Shown one piece after another: positions 12,172 to 22,954 of a DNA stretch of 64,000 nt. The DNA is from Solen grandis (taxonomy: Eukaryota > Mollusca > Bivalvia > Adapedonta > Solenidae), in NCBI GenBank assembly GCA_021229015.1, contig CM037779.1, forward strand, positions 2,232,001 to 2,296,000. The letters run 5' to 3'. Each line of letters begins with the position of its first letter. The first letter of the stretch is position 1. Made by a program: the position numbers and the translations under genes. The notes under the pieces are model-generated. The model had not been told where the DNA came from. It ran no database searches and saw only the letters and a list, made by a program, of their open reading frames with translations.

Positions 12172-12352
12172 TTAAGTAACACAAGCGCAGCTACTTGATA
12201 TATACTCCCCGGAGATTGGCAGACATCTGAGGGACACATCAGATTCATCTACGACCACGTTGTTGATATGATGGACATTCGAATCGCCAGCCACAAGTAC
12301 AGGATCCACATCTGAAAACATAAACTTCTCAAACTTTTCGTAATGTTCCATC
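12172..12352 (-). CDS. SGNH-like gene, candidate exon with GDS block
   Basis: After a good acceptor (TTTTGTACAG before 12352) the minus strand encodes MEHYEKFEKFMFSDVDPVLV followed by AGDSNVHHINNVVVDESDVS. The VLVAGDSN strand-turn matches block I of SGNH/GDSL hydrolases, where the serine is the nucleophile (family knowledge). The frame runs to a TAA at 12172-12174. Donor-like sites GGGGA|GTATAT and CAA|GTAGCT lie before it, so the true exon end may be some 20-35 bases inside this range. The next exon downstream on this strand (11736-11868) carries the GxND block. The ATG at 12349-12351 is probably internal, not the start. Related proteins in molluscs are mostly uncharacterised, and no substrate can be proposed. 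Confidence 0.5.
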
Positions 12353-12619
12353 CTGTACAAAAGGGTTTAATCAAATGAACACCGACTCTCAGACGCGAGA
12401 AAAATATTGCAAACGCATTCAAACGAATAAAAAAACAACAACAAAAAACATCAGACGCAATATCGCGAAAACTGGTTAAGTCAGTTAACCTCCGACTCCA
12501 GTCTCAATTCCTCTATCGATCAATACACAAACAGATTATAACAGCTCAAAAATGGCGCAAAAATAAAACAAATATAAACAGTTAACTCTCTCCCAAATAA
12601 CCAACAAATAAAATGCTTT

Positions 12620-12817
12620 TCAATAATATTTGCTCGCAGAAGATGAATTTTGCACGAGGCAAAGGTCTATCGCATAATCATCGACAGACAATGTTCGTGC
12701 ATACACGACACTTTCCGGATCCTTCCGTGATATATACCCATATTTGGTCAATGCCCACGGCGGACCAACAGGACTCTTATTTGTTGATGCTATCATATTC
12801 CATGATTTGTACTGCAT
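12620..12817 (-). CDS. possible first exon beginning inside the palindrome arm
   Basis: A 65-codon minus-strand frame starts with ATG at 12815-12817. Its first 27 codons (MQYKSWNMIASTNKSPVGPP and on to ALTKYG) lie inside the left arm of the large inverted repeat. The rest (KDPESVVYARTLSVDDYAID) lies outside it. The right arm repeats the same first 27 codons on the plus strand at 15778-15858. The downstream position of SGNH-like exons on the same strand suggests this could be their 5' end, but I could not settle a donor that joins to 12352 in phase. It may instead be an open frame without function. Confidence 0.3.
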   Translation of the reverse strand: MQYKSWNMIASTNKSPVGPPWALTKYGYISRKDPESVVYARTLSVDDYAIDLCLVQNSSSASKYY

Positions 12818-13800
12818 TTAAGCAAATCTCATTGTGTAAATTCCATTGTTAAACCACTAATAAACAGTAATCATTTATTGTTTACTTTTAAACTTTGTCC
12901 AAGTTACGCAATGTTTACTATAGGATTCTGGGAAATTTTTCAGTGACTCATCAAAAATCGATAATTTAAACTGTGTAAAGTGTTAATTTACGCTGTAATA
13001 GTCAAGTAAAAGGTATTTACCGTAATTACTGTAAAAGTTAAACTTCTTGTGTCTTATTGTAATAGGGATTTGACAGCCATTTTCCTTATTCAAGTTTCAT
13101 TAAATTTAGTACCAATTCTGGATATCAACCACTTTTTTGGCAGCGGTCACCAGTTGCGTTACCAATTCTTGGTACGCACTACCAAGGGTAGATCTATCAA
13201 CTTTGGGTAGATGCTACCTCTGCTTAGTATATAAGCAGCGTACTTTTGGTTCAAGGGAACTCAGTTTTTTTAATTAATTTTGACGCTGCATCTATGCCTG
13301 AATTCGTTAGAATTTGAATGTGAGTCAAATAGGACATCGTTTGCGCTATATATTTTTAACGCTTGGATATTTATATACGGAAGTACTGTGTTACTTAACG
13401 CGGAGACCTTGATCAGTGATATTTGTGAAGATTTCTTAGATAGGAACTTTACACCTTTAATAGTAGTAAATACGTTATGAACTTGAGAAGATTTAACGCG
13501 ATACTATTTTAATGATATGCATATTTATATTTTGTGTTGACAAAATAAAACTGAAGTTACATTGGCAACAGCGTTGCTTTCATTTGCTGAGCCAAATCAA
13601 AGTTGTCATATAAAAAGTATACTGTAATTCATCTCTTAAAAGTTACAGCACATGTCTCAATAGCCGGCTACCACATACAGGAAGAAATGGACACTATTAC
13701 CGTGCTTCACCCCAAAAGAGCTCAAACACATGTATTAATTGCCAGCTACACATACAGAATCTATGCATGAGATGATTTGACCAATGCACTTTAGGGTCCA
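12737..13800. repeat. left arm of a giant inverted repeat
   Basis: From CCCATATTTGGTCAATGCCC inward to GATTTGACCAATGCACTTTA this arm is matched in reverse by 14634-15858. Examples are GACGCTGCATCTATGC and GTAATTACTGTAAAAG here against their complements near 15300 and 15560. Similarity is high over the whole length with scattered differences. The arm lacks about 165 bases that the right arm carries at about 15104-15267. Confidence 0.9.
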
Positions 13801-14250
13801 ATGCACTTTTGGGTCCAATGCATAATGGGGACCAATGCACTTTGGGGTCCAATGCCCTATGGGGTCAAAAGCACTATGGGGTTCAGTGCACTATTGGGTC
13901 CAAATGCATTATGGGGACCAATGCCCTATGGGGTCAAAAGCACTATGGGGTCCAATACACTATGGGGTCCAATGCATTTGGTATCCAACGCACTTTCGGG
14001 TCCAGTAACTATGGCTTCTAACACATGCACTATGGAATCAAACGCACGCACAAACGGGTCCGAAACACTATTGGGTCAACCGCACTATAGGGTCCAGTGC
14101 ACTATGGGGTCCAATGCACTATTTTGTCCGTAGCACTATGAGGACGACCGCACTATGGAGTCCAGTGCACTATTGGGTTCAATGCGCTATGGGGTCCAAT
14201 GCTCTATGAGGTCCAACATACTTTGGGGGCCAATTCACTATGGGTTCAAT
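13786..14250. repeat. 17-base minisatellite, unit ATGGGGTCCAATGCACT
   Basis: More than twenty imperfect copies fill part of the loop between the palindrome arms. Open frames through it (13801-14133 and 13809-14021) only translate the repeat and are not genes. The inner end of each palindrome arm includes one or two repeat units. Confidence 0.9.
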
Positions 14251-14633
14251 CTGACCAAAGTACACGATCTTCCTACATAAAATAAATTAGATAAAAAAAT
14301 AAATAAATAATTAAAAGCCTCTATAAGCAAAATATCTCATATTCTATTTGTCATAATCATCATCTTTATCCTCACTGTCGTCATCATCATCATCGCTCTC
14401 AGGTCTCTAGTCCCCCCAACTAAATTTGTACACTCAGAAAGGACAGGCTGTACCAGAGGTAACTGCAGGGCCTCGGAATGCCACGTTTTGGCTGTTTCCG
14501 TGTCTGAACTCATAACCGCTGTCCCCCAGATACACAATCAGCTGTTGCAATATGGCGACAGAAAACATTATCAAAGCAGGATTTATGAAATTGCATTTAT
14601 GTATGGATCATTTATTTGATCATTTTAGTTTTT
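14251..14633. other. palindrome loop, non-minisatellite part
   Basis: Contains a minus-strand copy (about 14465-14570) of the sequence found at 24060-24160. Both hold GTTTTCTGTCGCCATATTGC and then GGAAACAGCCAAAAC or GGGAACAGCCAAAAC and CCCTGCAGT. On the minus strand near 14340-14400 a short frame encodes an acidic run (ESDDDDDDSEDKDDDYDK) ending in TAG. This could be a low-complexity accident. Confidence 0.5.
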
Positions 14634-15858
14634 TGGACCCCAAAGTGCATTGGTCAAATCATCTTATGTATAGATTCTGTATGTGTAGCTGGCAATTAAT
14701 ACATGTGTTTGAGCTCTTTTGGGGTGAAGCACGGTAATAGTGTCCATTTCTTCCTGTATGTGGTAGCTGGCTATTGAGACATGCGCTGGAACTTTTAAGA
14801 GATGAATTACAGTATACTTCTATATATGACAACTATGATTTGGCTCAGCAAATGAAAGCAACGCTGTTTCCAATGTAACTTCAGTTTTATTTTGTCAACA
14901 CAAAATATAAATATGCATATCATTAAAATAGTATCGCGTTAAATCTTCTCAAGTTCATAACGTATTTACTACTATTAAAGGTGTAAAGTTCCTATCTAAG
15001 AAATTTTCACAAATATTACTGATCAAGGTCTCTGCGTTAAGTAACACAGTACTTCCGTATATAAAATCCAGCGTTAAAAATATATAGCGCAAACGATGTC
15101 CTTTGTGACAAAAGGTACTAAGTTTCATACGAACTTATGTGAGTTCCGATATTTATAATGAAAAAAGCATTTTAAAATGTTAAATGGTTTTAGATAACTG
15201 CTTTTTAATTTAGCGTACTTCCATTATTTCTATTTTGTAAAAAAAGAAAGAAGGTATATATGCACTATTTGACTCACATTCAAATTCTAACGAATTCAAG
15301 CATAGATGCAGCGTCAAAATTAATCTAAAAACTGAGCTCTCCTGAACCAAAGTACGCTGCTTATATACTAAGCAGAGGTAGCATCTACCCAAAGTTGGTA
15401 GATCTACCCTTGGTAGTGCGTACCAAGAATTGGTAACGCAACTGGTAACCGCTGCCAAAAAAAGTGTTTAATATCCAGAATTGGTACTAAATTTAATGAA
15501 TATGAACAAGGAAAATGTGTGTCAAATCCCTATTAAAATAAGACACAAGAAGTTTAGCTTTTACAGTAATTACGGTAAATACCTTTTACTTGACTATTAC
15601 AGCGTAAATAAACACTTTACACAGTTTAAATTATCGAGTTTTGATGAGTCACTGAAGAATTTCCCAGAATCCTATAGTAAACATTGCGTAACTTGGACAA
15701 AGTTTAAAAGTAAACAATAAATGATAACTGTTTAAAAGTGGTTTAACAATGGAATTTACACAATGAGATTTGCTTAAATGCAGTACAAATCATGGAATAT
15801 GATAGCATCAACAAATAAGAGTCCTGTTGGTCCGCCGTGGGCATTGACCAAATATGGG
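14634..15858. repeat. right arm of a giant inverted repeat
   Basis: Reverse complement of 12737-13800. It starts with TGGACCCCAAAGTGCATTGG and ends at GACCAAATATGGG. An extra segment at about 15104-15267 is absent from the left arm. Outer flanks (CGTGATATATA on the left, AATATTGATTGC on the right) show no target-site duplication. Confidence 0.9.
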
Positions 15859-15981
15859 AATATTGATTGCACGGCGGATCACCGCCGGGCATACTGTATT
15901 TGGTTCGAAAGTTGTCAATGGAACCGGATTTGGAGGTATAAAATCCTTTCGGATGCAGTTTCTGCTCTTTTATTTTCCTAA
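15778..15981 (+). CDS. mirror copy of the palindrome-arm start ORF
   Basis: The plus strand repeats the 27-codon opening of the minus-strand frame at 12817 with the same amino acids, then leaves the palindrome at 15858 and continues differently (NIDCTADHRRAYCIWFESCQ) to a stop at 15979-15981. No exon-like continuation was recognised to the right. It is probably a duplicated 5' end without a gene body, or a non-coding frame. Confidence 0.2.
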   Translation: MQYKSWNMIASTNKSPVGPPWALTKYGNIDCTADHRRAYCIWFESCQWNRIWRYKILSDAVSALLFS

Positions 15982-16602
15982 TAAAACATGAACTTTGTGC
16001 CTAGAATTGAGGGAGCATGATTGAAATAAAATAACGGGATAATAAGCAAAAATAAAATAAATCCAGAAATGAATTGTATTCAATGTTGGAAATGAAGGCA
16101 AAATATGTAACAATTCGGAATAGATCCTTTCGTATCCCATTCTGTTTTAACATGATTAGAGATTATTTTTATTAACATCATCAAAATGCCCATTTCAACA
16201 TAAAAACATACTCTATCAATTTTAATTATAAACTGAAATTTACAAGTTCATGTCACTTTGATAAATATCGTTTTGAAATGTGAGTAGCGCAAAACCATTA
16301 ATGGAGCAGCCCGACATACTTTTTGATCAACAAAATTGAAATCTACAACTGTATTAAAAGTCTATATACGGAAATGTGATAATTATTGTAATTACAAAGC
16401 TACATTAGATAGAGGTTTATGAAAATTATATAAATATCCTTTTTTCAGGTTATTGTTTAGATCCCAGAAATGAAAGTCCATTTCGGAAAGGTTCGGACTT
16501 TTACATTGGTGTAATTGTTAGCGATTATTTTCATGATGATTGAGATTTCACAATCTGATGGCTACGGTATTTCTAGGCAGTGGAAAAAGTATTTTGTGAA
16601 AT

Positions 16603-16754
16603 TTGTGAAAATATACATAGAGTTGAAAATATCTGCTTACTAGTGAAAATATACATAGACTTTAAAATTACTTCTTACTAGTGAAAATATACATAGAGTT
16701 GAAAATATCTGCTTACTAGTGAAAATATACATAGACTTTAAAATAACTTCTTAC
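16603..16754. repeat. 38-base tandem repeat with A-B-A-B order
   Basis: Four 38-base monomers, each opening GTGAAAATATACATAGA. Monomers one and three continue GTTGAAAATATCTGCTTAC; monomers two and four continue CTTTAAAAT(T/A)ACTTCTTAC. The 76-base dimer is therefore duplicated almost exactly. Confidence 0.9.
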
Positions 16755-17073
16755 TAGTGCATGTATTTACATAAATCGCGAATATACTCTTCATAGAGTG
16801 AGGCGATCACTGAAGATGATGATAAAATTATTAGAAAAAAAATCAACAACAAAACATCCACCTAAAAAAGGGGGTGGGGGGTGGAGGATTTCAAATTAGT
16901 TCTTCATTCTATCAAAATTCATTTCAAATATCTGCAGCTTTGTGTTCAGCTATGAGTATAATTAATTTATGGAAAAATGTATATAATGAGTAAAAAATAA
17001 TATGGGAAACAGTTTCTGTAATGAAATTTTATTGCTTTATTGCATACATTTGTTTTTTATTTACACCTAAATA

Positions 17074-17185
17074 TAATGTCACAGGGTGAGAAAGATTTGC
17101 AGCCTGACCGTGACTCGAACCTGGGGCCTTTTGCTTACAGGGCGAATGCTCTACTGGCTGAGCTTTCCAGCCGCATACACATCTT
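17074..17185 (-). mobile_element. tRNA-derived SINE, family C
   Basis: On the minus strand: AAGCTCAGCCAGTAGAGCAT (A-box region), GCCCTGTAAGC, GGTTCGAGTCACGGTC (B box), then GGCTGCAAATCTTTCTCACC and CTGTGACAT. A second copy follows at 17330. The tRNA fold resembles a Lys/Val-type head, but the 3' extension marks it as a SINE. Confidence 0.7.
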
Positions 17186-17327
17186 TCTTCCCTGTTGTGA
17201 CTAATAATGCAGTACTGTGACATTATCCCCCTTCATTTTAGAATTTGTTCCCTGAATTCTAGGAGTTATTGGGTAAATATAACCATGTGCAGGTATAAGT
17301 AGACAGACCTGGCACGTTGGGCACCTT

Positions 17328-17432
17328 ATGTTACAGAGTGAGAAAAATGTGCAGCCTGACCAGGACTCGAACCTGGGACCTTTCGCTTTCAGGGCGAATG
17401 CTGTACCGACTAGCTACCCGGCCGGTAACATA
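17328..17432 (-). mobile_element. tRNA-derived SINE, family C, second copy
   Basis: On the minus strand it contains GCATTCGCCCTGAAAGCGAA, CCCAGGTTCGAGTCCTGGTC and GGCTGCACATTTTTCTCAC. It has the same orientation as the copy 250 bases to the left. Confidence 0.75.
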
Positions 17433-17616
17433 CCACATCCACATATTTATTCACTATCGTTAGTAATATGCAGTAGGTGAATCCAGTATCTCTGGAATCT
17501 CTTATTTATATATCAGATATATTACTGATGCTCACACACTATATTTAAAATCCTGAATATGCAACTAATTATCTTCATTTTTTTAAAACCTTTTTTCTGC
17601 TTGCATTAACTAAAAA

Positions 17617-17965
17617 ATGGGAGGGGAAAACCTTGTAAACTGGACACTGACAACACATAAGCGCTAAAGAAAGGCCATGGGCAGCTATATCCAGTTTTCA
17701 AGCCAAAATTCAGCATCATGTTCACCTAAGCAGAAGTTAACAACACCTCAAGCAACCAATAGACCATTCCATCAGGGGTTTGGCAATACATGTATGTGGT
17801 ATAATTTGTGACAAAACTGACAAATCTATGACTGGTGGAAAATCTGATGCATATGTTTACTACCCAACTGAACACTTTGTGGAATGTTATACCAACATGA
17901 AGATTGACTTTGTGTTCAGAGAGGATTTCTTGACTTACATAGGTGAACGTCTCATTTCAGAGTGA
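17617..17965 (+). pseudogene. coding-like fragment, unrecognised protein
   Basis: Two frames read like protein. From 17617 one frame gives MGGENLVNWTLTTHKR, a stop, then MGSYIQFSSQNSASCSPKQK and TPQATNRPFHQGFGN. Near 17777 the sense switches to another frame with IHVCGIICDKTDKSMTGGKS, then YYPTEHFVECYTNMKIDF and VFREDFLTYIGERLISE before a stop at 17963-17965. Codon choice in the second part is clearly protein-like. One stop and one frameshift suggest a pseudogene or processed copy; alternatively the second part is a terminal exon with an acceptor near 17733-17756. A pyrimidine tract precedes 17610. I do not recognise the family. Confidence 0.35.
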
Positions 17966-18534
17966 AATATGTGCCTGTCAGCCAATCAATGGATGCACAA
18001 CATTCATTGACAATCCTGTTATACTATATTTTCTCTTTTTCTTTTATTTTTATTTTTGATGATTGTTTTGTTAATTTTACCTTCATTTTATCCACACAAA
18101 AAAAGACTTTTCTTGAATTTTACAACATTTCAACTCAGATTTCTCTTAACTAGAAGTTCAGAAGGTCTAAAACTCCCTTATTTATTGACCTAGTGATTAA
18201 AAAGTTTCTCATTAATGTTCTTATAGCAAATGGTATTTGATTTCATGCTCTGAAATGTAAGAACAAACTCTGAAAAAAAGTTTTGAACTTATAGATTTGC
18301 TTATTGAGGAGAAAATATGGTAGACTATCATTCCAGATTATCAGTCATCCTTTCTAAAGTGTAAGCCGATCACTTTATTTCCTTTTTTTTTTTCTTTTGC
18401 ATGGACCAAAACTGCTTCTTGTTTAAATCAAAATATTTGAAATAACACTATCCTACATTCCTTTTTTGGAATATGAACCAAGAACTTAAAGCGATGTGTC
18501 CTGATCATGACCCTTCTTAGTTCAACATAGCACA

Positions 18535-19930
18535 TCAAGCTCAAGGTGAGCTACTCTGATCACTTTGTGTCCCAAAAGATATATCTTCTAAAACTACTTG
18601 TAGTATGCCGATTTCTTTGGTTGCATTGACAACCAACAAAATTTGATTCTGAAAATTTTAAAAAGGTTGTTCCCTGAAACAAGAGCCAGAATAATTCAAT
18701 TTCATCTGTTACAAATTGCCATCTCATGACTATCTACTACATATATCATTGCTAAAATTAAGTTGTCCCTTAAATTTCTTCCCCTCTGAAACCAATGGCC
18801 AAATTTTAATTTCAATTTTCACAAATGGTTACCTCATAGCCTTTTACCATAATTGCTTACGTTAAGTTTATTCCTTAAAAAATGGAGCACCAGATGGTTG
18901 GCTAGTTTCCTATTAATTATACTGTTTATATATTTATAAAAAAAAAAAATTATTATTAAAAATGAATTTGATTCTTTGAAAAATGATTGGGGGCAGCTAG
19001 TTTCTGTATGTACTCTTCATATATATACATGTAGTTGAATTCAAAATCTGTCTCCTGGAGCTAGTGTCCAAAAATATTTTTTCCTAATGATAATCTCATG
19101 GTACTTTCCTGCAAGTTATTGATCCCATGGAAAATGAGGACTCCAGATGTTTGACTTATTTTCTATTAATTATAATCTGTATAAAAACATTGAACATTTA
19201 TTGTGCCCGATATTTGACATTGGTTACAGCTGAAGGTAACCAGGTCAAATCAAGTGGCCTAAAGTGTTATAATAAGGTGTATTGTACTCTGCCCTCTATT
19301 GCCCCTTTTGTTTACAGTTATTGTCCTTTGTTAAAAAATTGTCTTCCCTTCCCAGAACAATTCTTTTTAAATTTAACAGATGATATTTGGTACATGTATC
19401 AATGACTTGGAGATGACTTGGAGATGATGTGTCGCGAGCTATCTTTTGTATTAGAGCCCCTTTTCCTTTCAGAGTTAGTGCCCTTATTTTTAAAAAAAAT
19501 CTGCAGCATTACATTGTTCCTATTAAAAAGTCTGATGTTGCAAAAAATATTTCAAGGAGAGAATTCAGAATATTTGCCCTTTTTGGAAAATTATATCCAC
19601 AGTATTACTTTGATCTTATAATATATGCTTAATGTATTGACAACTTGTAATTGATGTTATAATAAATGGAGAATGACCCTTTAACTTTCAGAGTCATTTA
19701 CCTTTGTCTTCATCTAAAATCTCTTAAAATTGAAGATAGGCTGATGATATATGGTTCATGTTCCAATAACATGGAACTCTTTGTTAAAAAAAATGTCCAC
19801 AACATAATTCTCAATATATTTAAGTTTCTGAATTCCCGTACAATGACTTTCACACATTTTCTGCAACTTCACATGGATCAATCAGGCTTTGTTCTCTCTT
19901 TCATTTTTGTAAGCTTGACTTTTCAAAGAA
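18535..19930 (+). mobile_element. degenerate rolling-circle-like repeats
   Basis: Begins with GCTCAAGGTGAGCTACTCTGATCAC, a 5' end style close to the element starting at 19933. It then runs through diverged tandem units, for example CCAGATGGTTGGCTAGTTTCC at 18893 and CCAGATGTTTGACTTATTTTC at 19142, and CCCCTTTTCCTTTCAGAGTTAG near 19458 with CTTTAACTTTCAGAGTCATT near 19678. Open frames in it are repeat artefacts. Confidence 0.4.
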
Positions 19931-20277
19931 CAGGGTGAGCTATTGTAGTCACACCGGCGTCGGCGTCCAAAGAAATGTCAAGGTTTTGTTTAACGTTGCC
20001 ATTATCTGCACTTTTACTCAACTGATGTCACACATGTGTTGATCATCATGAGATCAACCAGTAGAATCATGAACTGCAACTCTTCAAAAATTTTTTTTAT
20101 ATTAATAGCCCTTTTTGGACTTTGGTTTAATAATGCTATTATCTCCACTTTAACTCAATGGATGTCTTCCAAACTTCATGCATGCCTTGTGATCATTATT
20201 ACACCAACTAGTAGAAACAGGGTCAGTAACTCTTACAATATTTTTTGCAAATTTATGGCATTTTTTTACTTATTTTT

Positions 20278-22126
20278 AGCTCACCTGAGCACAACGTGCT
20301 CATGGTGAGCTTTTGTTATCGCCTTTTGTCCGTCGTCCGTCTCGTCCGTGCGTCCGTCGCCAACAATTTCTTTAAAAAACATCTCCTTCTAAACTACTCA
20401 GGAATAAAATAAAAATAAATAAAATTTCACAAGAATATTCATTATGGGGCCCTTTACCAAAGTTGTTAAAATTATTTTGATTGGTCAAAAATCTAGGTCA
20501 CAGGAGCTAAAAATAGATTTTAAAAATGAAAATTTTAAAAATCTTCTTCTCCGAAACCACAAGGCCTAGTCTTTTGATTTTTGGTATGTAGCATGATCTT
20601 ATGACCCTATACCAAGATTGTTCAAATTATGACACTGGGGTCAAAATTGGCCCCGCCCCAGGGGTCACTTGATTTAACATAGGCCAAGGCCCTTTTTAAA
20701 TATGGCCCGGGGTCAAATTTGGCCCCGCCAAGGGGTCACCTGATTTTACATAGGCTAATATAGAAAAAAACTAAAAAATCTTCTTCTCAGAAACCACAAG
20801 GCCTGGAGTTTAAATATTTGGTATGTAGCATGGTCTTATGACTCTTCTACCAAGATTGTTCAAATTATGACCCTGGGGTCAAAATTGGTCCCCGCCCCAG
20901 GGGTCATTTGATTTAACATAGGCTAATATAGGAAAAAAAATTGAAAAATCTTCTTCTCAGAAACCACAAGGCCTTGGGTTTAGATATTTGATGTGCAGAA
21001 CTGTCTAGTAGATCACAATCAAGTTTTCATAAATCATGACCATTCGGTCAAATTTGGCCCTGCCAAGGGGTCACCTTATTTAACATAGGATAATATAGAA
21101 AACATTTGAAAAATCTTTTTCTCAGAAACCACAAGGCATAGAGTTAAGATACTTGGTGTGTAGCATTGTCTAGTGGATCTCTACCAAGTGTGTTTAAATC
21201 ATGACCCTGGGGTCAAAATTGGCCCAGCACCAGGGGTCACTTGATTAAACATAGGTTAATATAGAAAAAAAAACTTGAAAAATCTTCTTCTCAGAAACCA
21301 CAAGGCATAGAGGTAAGATATTTGGTGTGTAGCATTGTCTAGTGGATCTCTACCAAGTTTGTTCAAATCATGACCCTGGGGTCAAAATTGGCCCAGCACC
21401 AGGGGTCACTTGATTAAACATAGGCTAATAAAGAAAAAACTTGTAAAATCTTCTCAGAAACCACAAGGCCTGGTGTTTAGATATTTGGTGTGTAGCATTG
21501 TCTAGTGGATCTCTTCTAAGCTTGTTCAAATCATGGCCCTAGGGTCAAAATTGGCCCCACCCCAGGGGTCACTTGATTTAACATAGACTAATATAGGAGA
21601 AACCTGAAAAATCTTCTTCTCAGAAATCACAAAGCCTGGAGTTTAGATATTTGGTATGTAACATGGGCTAATAGACCTCTACCAAGTTTGTTCAAATCAT
21701 GAATCATGCATTGTCTAGTGGATCTATACTTAGTTTGTTCAAATCATGGCCCTGGTGTCAAATTTGGCTCCGCCATTGGGGTCACCTGATTTTACATAGG
21801 CTAATATAGAAATAACTTTTTTTTTTTTTAGAAAACTAGAAAACACATTGCCTGGCGTTTAGATATTTGGGAAAATTGGCCCCGCCCCAGGAATCACTTG
21901 ATTTTACATAGACTTATTTTGGAAAAAAAAAGGAAAAAATTCTTCTCAAAAACCACAAGGTCTCGACTTTAGATATTTGGTATGTAACATGGGCTAATAG
22001 ACCTCTACCAAGTTTGTTCAAATCATGACCCTGGGGTCAAAATTGGCTCTGCCCCAGGGGTCACTTGATTTTACATAGCCTAATGATATCAGGTGAGCGA
22101 TCCAGGGCCATCATGGCCCTCTTGTT
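20278..22126 (+). mobile_element. complete HINE/pearl-like rolling-circle element
   Basis: The 5' end AGCTCACCTGAGC forms a hairpin with ACGTGCTCATGGTGAGC. About eleven tandem units of roughly 160-170 bases follow (AGAAACCACAAGGCCT, TAGATATTTGGT, AAATCATGACCCTGGGGTCA, AGGGGTCACTTGATTTAACA). Near the 3' end TCAGGTGAGC (22089-22098) is the exact inverse of GCTCACCTGA (20279-20288), a subterminal inverted repeat. A 7-base-stem hairpin AGGGCCA-TCA-TGGCCCT (22104-22120) follows, then CTTGTT. This architecture (subterminal inverted repeats, central tandem repeats, 3' hairpin, insertion between Ts) is that described for Helentron-associated elements. No replicase is present, so it is non-autonomous. 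Confidence 0.75.
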
Positions 22127-22432
22127 TTTTTAAGTTTTGTTTAACATTACTATTATCTCCACTTTCACTGAATGGAACTCTCTCAAAATTCACACATATG
22201 TTAATCATCAGACCAACCAGTAGAAACAGGAATGTATGCCCAAGTAGTTACAGCAACAGTAACTCTTAAATATTTTTGCATATTATTGGACCTATTTGTA
22301 CTTAAAATGTTAAAATTTGTTTATCATTGCTTTTATCTCCAATATCTTTCCATGGATGCCCCTCATAATCCACACTTGAAATAACATGCCTGTGTTTGAG
22401 GTCAGACTGTCATGAATTTTAAGATAATAATC

Positions 22433-22450
22433 CCCCCCCCCCCAACCCCC
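22433..22450. repeat. poly-C tract
   Basis: Eleven or more C residues, then AACCCCC. Confidence 0.9.
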
Positions 22451-22954
22451 TTTTATTAAAAGAATCTTGGTTAAGGTTTCTGCACCACATCATTTTTTCA
22501 CTTAACCCTTTGAGGTATTGCTTTGAAACTTTAAATACCTATTTATGACCATCACCTCTATTTGTACATGGCAAGAGTACATAACTCTGTCTTCGATTTT
22601 GACATAATTATGCCCCTTTTCTGTCTTGATTAATTTTTTTGTACTAACTCACTTTTTCACTGAATTCTTTGAGATTTTGCTTTAAAACCTGAAGCACATT
22701 TTTATGGTTCATGTGTATATTTTGGTAATACAGAGATTCTTATTTTGCCTTTAACTGCAATATTTATTTTTATTGACAAGCATTCAAATAGTCGAGCGTG
22801 TTTTCTTACAGCTTTTGAAGGACAGCTCTTGTTGAAGGGTAGTAATCTGTTTTAGTTCACTAAAACAATATATTTTCTCATTATTTGAATTTGTGATAAT
22901 TTTATTTCAAATATTCATCACTATACTTAAAAAATGTATTTCATAAATGTGAGG

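Larger units (their letters stand above)
19933..22833 (+). mobile_element. rolling-circle-like element X, split by a nested insertion
   Basis: The 5' end is GGGTGAGCTATTGTAGTCAC and the 3' end is GACAGCTCTTGTT at 22821-22833. The body has tandem units with GTTTAACGTTGCCATTATCT(C/G)CACTT, TCAA(C/T)GGATGTC, CCAACCAGTAGAAACAGG and TAACTCTTA. One unit is interrupted at 20277 and resumes at about 22127 (TTAAGTTTTGTTTAACATTAC), exactly where the separate element 20278-22126 sits. No protein is encoded. Non-autonomous status is inferred. Confidence 0.65.

Noticed and set aside
13801..14133. 110-codon open frame rich in MGPM, ALWG and YGV words
   Set aside because: It is only a translation of the 17-base minisatellite; both overlapping frames repeat the unit.
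17095..17180. Possible tRNA-Lys or tRNA-Val gene
   Set aside because: The same sequence recurs nearby with a shared 3' extension, as in a SINE.
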